A stretch of DNA of 64,000 nucleotides, taken from NCBI GenBank assembly GCA_030835305.1, contig JAURPJ010000038.1, forward strand, positions 28,898 through 92,897. The letters run 5' to 3'. The first letter of the stretch is position 1, and each line of letters opens with the position of its first letter. Source of the stretch: Verrucomicrobiota bacterium (lineage in GTDB: Bacteria > Verrucomicrobiota > Verrucomicrobiia > Verrucomicrobiales > Akkermansiaceae). Position numbers and translations under genes: made by a program. The notes under the pieces were generated by a model. The model was not told where the DNA came from, searched no databases, and was given only the letters and a program-made list of their open reading frames with translations. Below, in pieces: positions 38,847-48,899 of the stretch.

Positions 38847-39212
38847 ATGAAACTGACCCGTCAGCGGCGTATGCGCCAATGGGGCGAGTTTCAAGTCGTT
38901 CGGACCAAGGGTCAATCGGCTGCGGGAAAGTATCTTGTTCTCGGAATGCTCGAGGACCGAAGTTCCAAAGACCGAAATTTTGGCCTCATTACCTCCAAAA
39001 AGGCCGGTAAGGCCGTCACCCGAAATCTCCTCAGGCGAAGATTTCGCGAAATCATCCGCAAGCATGGCGACCAGCTCCCCCCCAACGTCATGCTTGTCAC
39101 GATCGCTCGCTGGCGAGCATCCCAGGCCACCTTCCAGCAACTCGAAGCCGATTGGATCAAGACCGCCAAACGGCTCAAACTGTGGCAGGAACAGCCCATC
39201 GATCCGTCATGA
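38847..39212 (+). CDS. rnpA: Ribonuclease P protein component
   Basis: RRMRQWGEFQVVRTKGQSAAGKYLVLGML...FGLITSKKAGKAVTRNLLRRRFREIIR. Confidence 0.9.
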   Translation: MKLTRQRRMRQWGEFQVVRTKGQSAAGKYLVLGMLEDRSSKDRNFGLITSKKAGKAVTRNLLRRRFREIIRKHGDQLPPNVMLVTIARWRASQATFQQLEADWIKTAKRLKLWQEQPIDPS

Positions 39213-39487
39213 AGCTCCTCATCCGACTGATAATTCGTGGCTATCAGCTCCTCATCCGCCCCATGCTGCACGCTATCGGTGGACCCAATGCCGGTTGCCG
39301 ATACACCCCATCCTGCTCCCACTATTTCCTCCAAGCGGTCGAATTTCACGGCCCGCTAAAAGGCAGCTATCTAGGCATTCGTCGGATTTTACGCTGTCAT
39401 CCTTGGGGAGGCTGCGGTTATGACCCCGTCCCATCAACCGGAGGCTCAAAGCACTCCTCTCAAAATTCTCCTCACACCCACAACTGA
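39209..39487 (+). CDS. yidD: Membrane protein insertion efficiency factor YidD
   Basis: LIRLIIRGYQLLIRPMLHAIGGPNAGCRYTPSCSHYFLQAVEFHGPLKGSYLGIRRILRCHPWGGCGYDPVP. Confidence 0.94.
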   Translation: MKLLIRLIIRGYQLLIRPMLHAIGGPNAGCRYTPSCSHYFLQAVEFHGPLKGSYLGIRRILRCHPWGGCGYDPVPSTGGSKHSSQNSPHTHN

Positions 39488-39489
39488 TC

Positions 39490-41337
39490 ATGGATCGTAA
39501 AGCTTGGATCGTCGTCTCAATCTGCGCCATTTTATTGGCCCTCAATCTCTACTATACGGGCGAGAACGCCAAAAAACAAAGGGAGATTGAACTCGCTGAG
39601 CAAAAGGAACAGGAGGCACTGGAAGCTGCAAAAACTCCCGATGAAAAGCTTCCCTCCGTCACCGTCGAACCCCGCCCTGATACCGAGGAAATCGGCACCG
39701 AGGAGAGCCATGAAATCGCAACCAACGCCAGCGTCTTCACCCTCTCAAACCTCGAAGGAGGAATCGTTCAAAACAAGCTCCTCGAAGAAAAGGCAGTCTT
39801 TGGCAACGGGCTGATCACGATGAACGACCTTGGGCTCAATCGCATCGGCGCCATTACCAAAATCTCCGGGGAAAGCCTCGAAAAAGGATATTATGAGATC
39901 GTAGAGAAAAGCGGGGAATCGATCACTTTCAAATCTCCGATCGCGAACAACCTTGTCGCCCACAAGACCTGGACCATCGTAGATGGAGACTCGCCGGGTA
40001 GCCCCTACCGACTGCAGTTCAAGCTGCGCCTTGAGAACACCACCACCGGTGAGATCTCACTCAATGACGTCGCCATCTTCAACGGATCGGCCGCTCCAAC
40101 CTACGAAGGGGAACGCTCTAACTACCTGAATTTTTTCTGGAACGAAAATGGTGATTATGACTCCGAAACCACTGGCTATTTCAGCTCATTCTTCGGAGCC
40201 GATGCCACCGAGTTCCGCGAAACCTTCGAGGAAAGCCTCCTCTTCACCGGAGTGGAGAATCAATTTTTCGCGACCATCATCACTCCCGAGAAGCCCTATC
40301 CCGCTACCTTCCGCGCCATTCTGGACGAGGTCGATCTTCCCGACTCCCGCGGAAGCAAAACGGTCAAAGCCTTCAACACCTACCTCACCCTTCCCGACGA
40401 ATCCATTCCCGCCGGACAAAGCCGCGAATATGTTTTCGACATCTTCATGGGGGCCAAGAACAACGCTCTCATTCGCACCCTCGAGGGAGACAAGGGCCAC
40501 GTCATGGACTACGGTTTTTTCGCTTGGATCAGCCGCCCTCTCAATTGGACGCTCAACAAACTCTCCAACCTCTTCGGCGGCGAAAACAACGACTGGTCCT
40601 GGGGATGGGCCATTGTCGTCCTGACCCTCATTATCCGGACCTTCATGTGGCCGCTCCACGCCAAATCGACCCGTACCATGAAGCGGATGTCCAAGCTCCA
40701 GCCCAAGATCGCCGCGCTTAAGGAAAAGTATCCTGACGATCCCAACAAGATGAACCAGGAGATGATGAAGCTCTATCGCCAGTTCGGGGTCAACCCGATG
40801 GGCGGCTGCCTTCCCATGCTGGTGCAAATCCCCATCTTCTTTGGGTTTTACAGCATGCTTCAATATGCCGTTGAGCTTCGCAACCAGCCTTTCCTTTGGT
40901 GGGTCGAGGATCTTTCGCAGCCCGACACCGTCGCCTACATCATGGGGCTGCCCCTCAACATTCTCCCCATTCTAATGGCGGTCACGATGGTCATTCAGAT
41001 GCAGCTCACACCCAAGACCGGAGACAAAATGCAGCAACGCATCTTCATGCTGATGCCCCTCATCTTCTTCTTCTTCTGTTACAACTTTGCCTCGGCACTC
41101 GCTCTTTACTGGACGACCCAGAACATCTTCTCGATTGGCCAAACCTGGCTCATGCAAAAGCTGCCCGAACCTGAATTGAAGACCTCGAAAAAAGCCGGCA
41201 AAAAGAGCTGGGCTCAGAAGCTCGCCGATAAGGCCGAAGAAGCCCAAAAGCGGCAGGCACAGGGTGGCGGAGCGAAACGGCTCAGCCAAAAACAAACCAA
41301 GCCCAAGAAGCCCCGCGGGCCGAAAACCGGCGGCTAG
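39490..41337 (+). CDS. yidC: Membrane protein insertase YidC
   Basis: WGWAIVVLTLIIRTFMWPLHAKSTRTMKRMSKLQPKIAALKEKYPDDPNKMNQEMMKLYRQFGVNPMGGCLPMLVQIPIFFGFYSML. Confidence 0.95.
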   Translation: MDRKAWIVVSICAILLALNLYYTGENAKKQREIELAEQKEQEALEAAKTPDEKLPSVTVEPRPDTEEIGTEESHEIATNASVFTLSNLEGGIVQNKLLEEKAVFGNGLITMNDLGLNRIGAITKISGESLEKGYYEIVEKSGESITFKSPIANNLVAHKTWTIVDGDSPGSPYRLQFKLRLENTTTGEISLNDVAIFNGSAAPTYEGERSNYLNFFWNENGDYDSETTGYFSSFFGADATEFRETFEESLLFTGVENQFFATIITPEKPYPATFRAILDEVDLPDSRGSKTVKAFNTYLTLPDESIPAGQSREYVFDIFMGAKNNALIRTLEGDKGHVMDYGFFAWISRPLNWTLNKLSNLFGGENNDWSWGWAIVVLTLIIRTFMWPLHAKSTRTMKRMSKLQPKIAALKEKYPDDPNKMNQEMMKLYRQFGVNPMGGCLPMLVQIPIFFGFYSMLQYAVELRNQPFLWWVEDLSQPDTVAYIMGLPLNILPILMAVTMVIQMQLTPKTGDKMQQRIFMLMPLIFFFFCYNFASALALYWTTQNIFSIGQTWLMQKLPEPELKTSKKAGKKSWAQKLADKAEEAQKRQAQGGGAKRLSQKQTKPKKPRGPKTGG

Positions 41338-41360
41338 CCAAATCTCAAACTATCAATCAT

Positions 41361-41392
41361 AAAAGGACCATGAGAATTTTCATGGTCCTTTT
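41361..41392 (+). terminator. 13-bp hairpin AAAAGGACCATGA-GAATTT-TCATGGTCCTTTT after yidC, overlapping the next ORF's ATG
   Basis: Perfect inverted repeat read directly, followed by ATTTATGG. Confidence 0.65.
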
Positions 41393-42218
41393 ATTTATGG
41401 TTGGAGTGGTCCGAGCTCAGGAAATCGAACCCGGAGCCAAAATATTCTTCAACAGCGTCAGGGCATTCGGGCCGATCATTCCCTCGATCGAGTTGAACCA
41501 CAACCACACCGTAGGCGAATCCCTCTACATCGCCCGGCAAGCCGGGCTGAAGGCGGACAAATCATTCGCGTTCACGGTGGAGCTTGAGAAATACGAATTG
41601 GCGGCTCCCGGCCCCAAAATCCTCAGCCTAAAAAACGTGCCGCTTTCGGTCGCCCTTCTTTACATTTGCGACGGATGCAACCTCGATTTCTCTTATCAAA
41701 ATGGCCTTTGGCGAGTCGTACCCAGGGGGCCTGAAGGACAAGACGAGCGCCAAATCACCGTCAAAAACATCACCACCGAGGAATACACCGCGCTTGGATT
41801 ACGCTTTACCGAAAAAGGCCAACTGGTCACCGAAGATGGGATGAAGCGGCCGACCGGAGAGATTGAATCAGCGGCCCGTCTTGATGACAAACTCATCATC
41901 CGCGCCCTTCCTGAAAGAATCGAAAACTTCAAGGCCCTCCTCCGCCTTCATCGCGCAGGAGTAAAAAAGAATTTGTCTACCAACTTCCAAGGGAGCCACA
42001 GGATTGCTTCATGCGCCCCCTTCCTTCTATTCAACCCACCCTCGAAGCAAAAATATCGTTTCGACAAATCCCGGCAGAAAGTTTATTTCTTCTGGCTGGA
42101 CGCACCATGGCTGAAGACCACCAACCTGCACCTCCCCATCAATGAAACGTATTGCCTTGCTCGCTTGTTTGCTGCTCCTACCGGCCACCGGACAAGAGAA
42201 ACCTCTCTCGGAACTTGA
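41370..42218 (+). CDS. Hypothetical secreted protein; start uncertain, 3' end overlaps next ORF
   Basis: MRIFMVLLFMVGVVRAQEIEPGAKIF...; C-terminal part looks non-native. Confidence 0.45.
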   Translation: MRIFMVLLFMVGVVRAQEIEPGAKIFFNSVRAFGPIIPSIELNHNHTVGESLYIARQAGLKADKSFAFTVELEKYELAAPGPKILSLKNVPLSVALLYICDGCNLDFSYQNGLWRVVPRGPEGQDERQITVKNITTEEYTALGLRFTEKGQLVTEDGMKRPTGEIESAARLDDKLIIRALPERIENFKALLRLHRAGVKKNLSTNFQGSHRIASCAPFLLFNPPSKQKYRFDKSRQKVYFFWLDAPWLKTTNLHLPINETYCLARLFAAPTGHRTRETSLGT

Positions 42219-43077
42219 TCGCGAACTTCTTCTCGAAAAACTCAAGGAGATCCAGGACAACTCCGACAACACAGTCAAAGGTCGTTATGGGGTCGCTCTC
42301 GCCGCCTTCAAGAAGGCCCGTGAAAGCTCGGCAGCCGCCCACGAACTCTACCTCAACTGCATCGAAAAAGTCCGCTTTGAAGATCAACTGCGCAAAGCGA
42401 GCGAGTTCCGCGATTGGAAAAAACGACACAAGGATCGCAACGACACACCCGCATTCCGGCTCGCTCTCCAACATCAACTTAATTGGTTGGTGCTCACCCT
42501 AGAAGCCGCGCAAGTGGAAGATATTTCCACCCTCTCAAGCCGGGGGATTTCTGTCCTCGAGGCAGTCATCCGGGATGCCGAAGATCTCAAAGACCAGGAC
42601 CAGCTGCTCCGCAGCAATCCGCTGAGCAGCATCTTTGCCGATGCCTATTCAGTCGGGAATATCGAAATCGGGAACTGGCCTAAGTCGCCACTCGATATTG
42701 CTGATCTCTACGAGAACGTCATCCTCCCGCCCCTTCGCAATCCCAAAGCACTCGACTCTCTTCGCAAGGCGTGGCTGAAACGAATTGAGCATGAAGGCAA
42801 TCTTCTGGAAAAATGGACCACCGAGGCCAGCGGTGAGCGCGATCGTAAACCAGCCTTCGAAAAATGGCTCGCCGAAGGGCGTCAGAATCTCAATTGGGCT
42901 ATGGAAGTCGACCTTTTCCGGGCCGGCGACCAGCGCGGCTCCGCTCTTAGAATGCTCGAGCATTTGAAAACGCACCTCACTCACAAATCCGCCCCCAAAT
43001 GGATCACCCAGTTTACCACTCTTGTCGAAGGAGGCCCCCTCGATGAAGAGGCCGAAGGAGCGGAGACAGCTCAATGA
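42142..43077 (+). CDS. Hypothetical secreted protein
   Basis: MKRIALLACLLLLPATGQEKPLSELDRELLLEKLKE... Confidence 0.6.
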   Translation: MKRIALLACLLLLPATGQEKPLSELDRELLLEKLKEIQDNSDNTVKGRYGVALAAFKKARESSAAAHELYLNCIEKVRFEDQLRKASEFRDWKKRHKDRNDTPAFRLALQHQLNWLVLTLEAAQVEDISTLSSRGISVLEAVIRDAEDLKDQDQLLRSNPLSSIFADAYSVGNIEIGNWPKSPLDIADLYENVILPPLRNPKALDSLRKAWLKRIEHEGNLLEKWTTEASGERDRKPAFEKWLAEGRQNLNWAMEVDLFRAGDQRGSALRMLEHLKTHLTHKSAPKWITQFTTLVEGGPLDEEAEGAETAQ

Positions 43078-43996
43078 GAAAGGCCCTCACGATTCTTTTT
43101 TGCCTCGGCAGCCTCTCGGCCCAAAAAGCAAAACCGCCTGCCTCGGCTCCCATCGGCGAGAGATTACCGGACAGCGATATCGCGCCTGTTGAAGAAGTCA
43201 CGGAACCCGCTCTCGCGCCCGCCGAAGATCCCGCAAAGCTCTTTCAAAAAGGCTTCAAATTGGGGTGGGTCGCAGACAGCACGACCGGCCCATACCGCCG
43301 GCTCATCCAGCGCATTGGAAATTGCGCGGGACCTTCAGCCGCGTGCGGTGCGGACTATTTTCTTTTCCAACGTTCCTGCGATGTCCGAAAAGTCGCTGCG
43401 AGCCGTCATACGGCGGACTTCAGCTCGCGAAAAACAGAAGGAACAGGTTTTGCAGCTCCTTAATTCCCAGCGTCCGGCCTTCGTGAAAGGCATCCGGGAA
43501 CTTTTAAGACTCAAGAGAGGCGAGACGTATATTTGCGAGGTTTTCAATCACACCGCTTTCCACCAAAACATGAATTGCTTTAAAGAAGGTAGTGCCCAGA
43601 TGGACCTTTGTCTCCTCGGAATTCGCTTTATCGAAGGCTGCCTTGACGAAGCCTATGCCGCCGAGAGGCCCGGCACTCAAAGGATGCGCTACTTTCGCTT
43701 CCCCTTTTCTGGCCGAACCACGCGACAGGGGAGCCAGAACCGCTCTGAACGATCTCTTCATCGAACTCGGCCTCATCTCGCTGGGCGAAACCCAGGATTC
43801 GAAAGACTTTGACAACTACAACCCGGCCCGGGCCTACAAAGCGCTCGATGCCGCTTACAAAGGAAAACGTTACGACGTTCGCAAGGGCGCTTATGGCATC
43901 GCCGAACAACCTATCGCTCTCTTCCATACCAAGACCTGGTCCAAGATCAGGAAAGGCGTCCTGAAGTTTCTCGACGAGCATCCGGCAAAACCATAG
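43074..43996 (+). pseudogene. Apparently frameshifted hypothetical secreted gene (three overlapping-frame fragments)
   Basis: ORFs 43074-43463, 43189-43812 and 43592-43996 look like successive frames of one gene. Confidence 0.5.
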
Positions 43997-44045
43997 CCCG
44001 GCAGGGATTGCAACGAGCCGGTGATTCACTAGCCTCGACCCACTG

Positions 44046-44720
44046 ATGTCAGAATTGCAAAACTTCATGGAGGAGTCACTCGAGGACTTCGCTCTTAGCC
44101 GGTCCGAAACAAAGGAGCTAAAGGTCCACCTCGCGGCGATCGCCGGAAACACCACCGGGTAAGCCAAGGCCCGGCAGCTCGCTCTCAAATTGGCGAAGGG
44201 AGCGATTAATGAATTCGGCCAAATCACCGCCCTCGACTGGCTTCAAGAGGTCGTCAAGCTCCTCTATGCGAGCGAGAATGAAATCAAAGCCTCCGCATTC
44301 TTTAGCCCCGGGGACGATTGCCTTCATCGAATCCGACGACTCATCAGCAAAAGCCGCAAGGCCCTCGACATCTGCGTCTTCACCATTACCGACAACCGGA
44401 TCGTGCAGAGATTGGAAGAGTCCCAGGCGCGCGGGGTGCAGATCAGAATCATCTCCGACGATGATGAATCAATGGATTTGGGATCGGATCTTGCCCGCCT
44501 CTCAAAAGCGGAAATCAACTGCCGGCTAGACCAGACCACCGCCCCACATGCACCACAAATTTGCCATCGCCGACCAGGATCTTCTCCTCACCGGCAGCTA
44601 CAATTGGACCCGCTCGGCCGCCACCAAAAACGACGAAAACATCGTAGTTACCAATAATCCACGACTCGTGAGAAGCTTTGCCGGGAAATTTGAGGAAATT
44701 TGGCACAAGCTCGATTTGAA
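44046..44720 (+). pseudogene. Phospholipase D-like (HKD) nuclease with in-frame TAA and a +1 frameshift before the HKD motif
   Basis: MSELQNFMEESLEDFALSRSETKELKVHLAAIAGNTTG*AKARQLALKLAKGAINEFGQ...LDICVFTITDNRIVQRLEESQARGVQIRIISDDD...RLDQTTA then frame change to MHHKFAIADQDLLLTGSYNWTRSAATKNDENIVV. Confidence 0.75.
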
Positions 44721-44785
44721 AATCGCACGACCTTGGCCTGTTTGTCTGCTTGCACAGCGGGACTTGGCAGGCTTTCTTACAGCCG

Positions 44786-46411
44786 ATGAAACAAGCTCTC
44801 CTGACAGCTCTTGTCTGCTCCACTCTCTGCGCTCTTGGGGCTCCCATTCAGGTCAAAGATCTCCGCACCGAGTCGACCACCAATCCGACTGGAGTTTCCA
44901 ATTCACCCAGATTAAGCTGGAAACTCGATTCCGGCGAGCGAGGGGCATTTCAAAGTGCTTATGAAATTGTTGCAGCCACAAGCCCTGAAAAACTCGATGA
45001 GAAAAAGGCCGACCTCTGGGCGACCCGGAAGAAAAAAGGGGCGACCAGACTCCTCGTCTCATGGCAGGGCAAACCCCTCAAAAACGGCCAAAAAGTTCAT
45101 TGGAAAGTCCGCGTGTGGGATAAGGAGGATCAACCCGGCGACTGGAGCGAGGTCGCAACCTTTGTCGTAGGCGGTCAATCGAAGCTTGCAAAATCAGGAC
45201 GGATTTCAGGCTTCGAAAGCAGTTCTGATAAAATCAACCAATTTTACACCCGGAGCATCACCAATCTCGAGCAACGTCTTGCCGCTTTCACTGAAGGCGA
45301 TATCGTCGCCCTCGGCAATGGGAATAAGGTCCATCGTTCTGCCCGCGCATTTCTTTATCACTTCGACTCCGTCCCCCACCTCACCGAGTGGCTACGCTTG
45401 ATGGATGCCGGAATCACCAAGGACAAGTTCTTCCCGATTCAACCCGGGGCAGAAAAAGCGGCTCCAATCTCATCCGACGCAGGAGTTTTGGTCGGCCACC
45501 CGCTCTGGTGGATGAGCGGGGACGCAAAACTCACAAGATCCCGTTGGGATACTTATGAAGGCCACATCATTGCCCGCGAGGAACAGGACCCTCTCCTGAA
45601 GGGAACAAAATGGGGAGGCCTGACAAGCTCCGAAGAAGTTTCGGCTGAGTTCATCGATCTTTGCTATCTTGGGTTCAGCTGTCGTTTGATACTAGAACTA
45701 GCCCTACCTGCCATAGAGCCTCAGAAAGCCATTCGCTTTCAGGTTTATGCGTCCCGAATTCGAAAAAGCTTTGAGCGTCAATTTGTCAACGAAGATGGTT
45801 CACTGAAAACAAAATCACAAACCGGCCACGTCCTGGCACTTCGAAGCGCTGTGCTCAACCCCGTGCAAAAAGCAAAGGTTCTCGCCGACCTGATCACACT
45901 GGTAAATAAAAACGGATCCGAGGTCGGTCCCATCGGGGCTCATTTCCTCCCGGGGGTACTCTCACTGACCGGGAATCATGACCTCGCCCTGAAGGCCCTA
46001 ACCGATCTTACCGAAGAAGAGCAAAGGACCTATGTCGAAAGTGGTATCGCTGAGTGGCTCATGACTTTTGTGGCAGGTATTGACACCATGGCACCTGGTT
46101 TCAACCAAGTGATTGTTTCTCCACGTATCCCTTCCGATGACTCGGTGACCTGGGTAAAGGCTTACCACGATTCACCTTCGGGGATGATCACGGTTCGTTG
46201 GGAAAAGCTTCCTGAAGCAGCCCTTAAAGCAGAGGTTGTGATTCCTGCCGGAACTCTCTCACGGGTCATTCTACCGATTGGCGAGAATCAGAAAATTTCC
46301 GAGGGAGGGAAGAATATCAGCGACGCTATTGGTGTCGAGATAATCGAGAAAAAGGACGGTAAAATCACGCTCATTACCCAGTCCGGAAAATACTCCTTCC
46401 TGATTAAGTAG
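44786..46411 (+). CDS. GH78 alpha-L-rhamnosidase-like protein, shorter than typical
   Basis: IQVKDLRTESTTNPTGVSNSPRLSWKLDSGERGAFQSAYEIVAAT... and GIAEWLMTFVAGIDTMAPGFNQVIVSPRI...AYHDSPSGMITVRWEK. Confidence 0.65.
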   Translation: MKQALLTALVCSTLCALGAPIQVKDLRTESTTNPTGVSNSPRLSWKLDSGERGAFQSAYEIVAATSPEKLDEKKADLWATRKKKGATRLLVSWQGKPLKNGQKVHWKVRVWDKEDQPGDWSEVATFVVGGQSKLAKSGRISGFESSSDKINQFYTRSITNLEQRLAAFTEGDIVALGNGNKVHRSARAFLYHFDSVPHLTEWLRLMDAGITKDKFFPIQPGAEKAAPISSDAGVLVGHPLWWMSGDAKLTRSRWDTYEGHIIAREEQDPLLKGTKWGGLTSSEEVSAEFIDLCYLGFSCRLILELALPAIEPQKAIRFQVYASRIRKSFERQFVNEDGSLKTKSQTGHVLALRSAVLNPVQKAKVLADLITLVNKNGSEVGPIGAHFLPGVLSLTGNHDLALKALTDLTEEEQRTYVESGIAEWLMTFVAGIDTMAPGFNQVIVSPRIPSDDSVTWVKAYHDSPSGMITVRWEKLPEAALKAEVVIPAGTLSRVILPIGENQKISEGGKNISDAIGVEIIEKKDGKITLITQSGKYSFLIK

Positions 46412-46675
46412 CGGCAACGCGGATTTCTGCTTAGTCGACACCCGGTGCCGCACTCTCCAGGAAAGAGTGATACTGCCACTCCAGTGGCTCACGCAGCCCG
46501 GTCCGCGGATCACCCCAACGAATGTCGACTCCGGGCGAGCCGGGAACGCTGCGATTGGTCTCACTCCGTGGTCCCCAACGTGGATCGACGCCGCAGCCCA
46601 CCAGGACACATGGCAACAATCCCAGGGACAGAATGGACATATACATCACAAAATCTTGCAAGTTCGCGATTGATG

Positions 46676-47269
46676 TCAATTGGTTTCACGAGGCTGTCCC
46701 AACCACTCTGCCACTCCTTCCAGCGCGCGGGAACGATGGCTCATACCATTTTTAATTTCTTCACCAAGCTCGGCAAACGACATCTCGTACCCCTCCGGAG
46801 CAAAGAGAGGATCGTAACCAAAGCCTCCCTCTCCCCGGGCATTTTGAAGAATGCGCCCCTCAACCGCACCTGAAAAATGAGAAAGAACCTCACCGCTTCG
46901 GGCCAGAACCATCACGCAGCGGAAACGTGCTGTACGTTCATTCTGGCCCCTCAACTCACGCAATAGCTTCTCATTGTTCAAGCAATCATTCCCATCCTCA
47001 CCGGCGTAGCGGGAGGAATAAACCCCTGGCTCTCCTCCCAGGGAATCAACTTCCAATCCCGAATCATCAGACAGGACCAGGGCATCGGTCAGGCAGCTGA
47101 TCGCGACAGCCTTGAGGGTGGCGTTCTCAAGAAAGGTCGTGCCGGTTTCCGCCACTTCCGGAGGGTCTGAAACCGAAGACAAGTCCAACACTTCACAAGC
47201 CGAAAGAATGGCTCGGATCTCTTCCACTTTATGAGCATTCCTTGTAGCCACGATCAATCGCTGTTTCAT
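46676..47269 (-). CDS. rdgB: XTP/dITP diphosphatase (RdgB/HAM1)
   Basis: LIVATRNAHKVEEIRAIL...TGTTFLENATLKA...LVLSDDSGLEVDSLGGEPGVYSSRYAGEDG...GFGYDPLF. Confidence 0.93.
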   Translation of the reverse strand: MKQRLIVATRNAHKVEEIRAILSACEVLDLSSVSDPPEVAETGTTFLENATLKAVAISCLTDALVLSDDSGLEVDSLGGEPGVYSSRYAGEDGNDCLNNEKLLRELRGQNERTARFRCVMVLARSGEVLSHFSGAVEGRILQNARGEGGFGYDPLFAPEGYEMSFAELGEEIKNGMSHRSRALEGVAEWLGQPRETN

Positions 47270-47343
47270 GCCCGTGGGATAGCAGCTTGGAAAAATATTT
47301 CGATAAATTTGGAATAAATCCGCCCTCCGGAACGCCTAATAGC

Positions 47344-47829
47344 ATGATGACGCCACTAAAAACATTTATCCCCGCCATTCTGTCAATTGCTCTTGCTGCC
47401 AACGCGCAAGCCGGAGATTTCCTCACTGACTTTGCCGCAGGAAAGAAAAAAGCCGCTGAGGAAAATAAACCTCTTCTCGTCAAGTTCACCGGCTCCGACT
47501 GGTGCCCTCCCTGCATTAAGCTGGATAAAGAAGTCTTCTCCCAAAAGTCCTTCAAGTCAGCTGTGGAAAAAGACTTCGTTGTAGTCGTCCTCGATTACCC
47601 AAGGAAGAAGAAACTCCCTGCAGCCCAAACCAAAGCGAACAAGGAGGTTGCCGAGAAGTATGGTCTTAGAAGTTACCCAACTGTGATGCTGATGGACTCG
47701 GAAGGAAAAGTCTTCAAATCAATGTCCGGATATTCCGCTCCTCCTAAAGCGGACAACGGTAAAAGTGTAAGCGTTGAGACCTACCTCAAGACTCTCAAGA
47801 GCGCATTGAAGGCCCTAAAATTCCAATAA
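47344..47829 (+). CDS. Thioredoxin-family secreted protein
   Basis: KPLLVKFTGSDWCPPCIKLDKEVFSQKSFK. Confidence 0.87.
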   Translation: MMTPLKTFIPAILSIALAANAQAGDFLTDFAAGKKKAAEENKPLLVKFTGSDWCPPCIKLDKEVFSQKSFKSAVEKDFVVVVLDYPRKKKLPAAQTKANKEVAEKYGLRSYPTVMLMDSEGKVFKSMSGYSAPPKADNGKSVSVETYLKTLKSALKALKFQ

Positions 47830-47923
47830 TCCTCGCCCCACCCCGGGTTCGTCCGGGTCAGAAATACCCAACCTCGCTGTGGTTTTTAGGTGCTACCACA
47901 ACGGGGTTCTTTTTTACCCAGAT

Positions 47924-48862
47924 CTAGGAAAGCGGCCGCAGCCCGATAACGGTCTCCAGTGTATGGGAAGCGTTCGGGCGCAAGGTGGGCTTATCTGTTC
48001 CGGCATTGGCACACTCCACACAGACAAATTCCTTGTATCCCTTATCCGGCAGGTCAGTAATTGCCTTGGATGTTTCCTTCCAGGGATTCCAGATCACCGT
48101 CGAACGTGATCCGGTTTTATCAACGAAAACCGAACGAAAGCGGTCGAGATCACGAATCAAAACCGAGGACATGGATTGGTATATCCGATCCACCTCGCCT
48201 TTGATCTGAAGGTTCTTCTCTTGATAAACAGGCTCCTTGTCATCGCTCAGTTGATCGATGTAATGGGAGCCCTTAACCCCCTCAAGCTGAATACGCTCGA
48301 TATCGCCGAGCGAGAGATAGGTATGGAGCGCCGAGCTGACTTTGTAAATCTCATCACCAGTGTTCTTCATGTTCAACTTAACACGCAACTTGTCCGCGAT
48401 CCGGATGGTCGCGGTCAGTTCAAAGTCGAAGGGAAGGAGCGCCTTGGTTTCTGCATCAGGCACCAGCTTAAAAACCAAAGTAGCCATCTTCCCTGCCATC
48501 TCGCCTGAAACGAGTTCCCAAAAGCGGGTTCGGGCAAAGCCGTGGGAGGGTTTCTCAGGATCCTCGGGGTGCTTTCCAAACCACGGCCAGCAGATGGGGA
48601 TACCGCCGCGAAGAGGCATCCCTTCCACCATCTTGGCTTTCGGACTGACATACAAAACGGGAGGATGATCGGTCGGAGCCCAAGTGAGAACTTGCGCTCC
48701 GTGAAGAGCAACAGTGGCAGCTGAAACTGGTGTTTGAACATCAATCACCGGGAAGCCGGACTCCGGTTCGGTGACAGTCAATTCAGGGATTGCGCTCAGG
48801 ATGGCGGTGAGATCTTCGATCGATTGGGGCATGGCACAAGTGACGGCCAGCACCTTTGCCAT
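47924..48862 (-). CDS. Aldose 1-epimerase / glucose-6-phosphate mutarotase-like
   Basis: VALHGAQVLTWAPTDHPPVLYVSPKAKMVEGMPLRGGIPICWPWFGKHPEDPEKPSHGFAR. Confidence 0.88.
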   Translation of the reverse strand: MAKVLAVTCAMPQSIEDLTAILSAIPELTVTEPESGFPVIDVQTPVSAATVALHGAQVLTWAPTDHPPVLYVSPKAKMVEGMPLRGGIPICWPWFGKHPEDPEKPSHGFARTRFWELVSGEMAGKMATLVFKLVPDAETKALLPFDFELTATIRIADKLRVKLNMKNTGDEIYKVSSALHTYLSLGDIERIQLEGVKGSHYIDQLSDDKEPVYQEKNLQIKGEVDRIYQSMSSVLIRDLDRFRSVFVDKTGSRSTVIWNPWKETSKAITDLPDKGYKEFVCVECANAGTDKPTLRPNASHTLETVIGLRPLS

Positions 48863-48899
48863 AGGCTTCCGAAAATAGGAATAAAAGAATGATTCTTTT

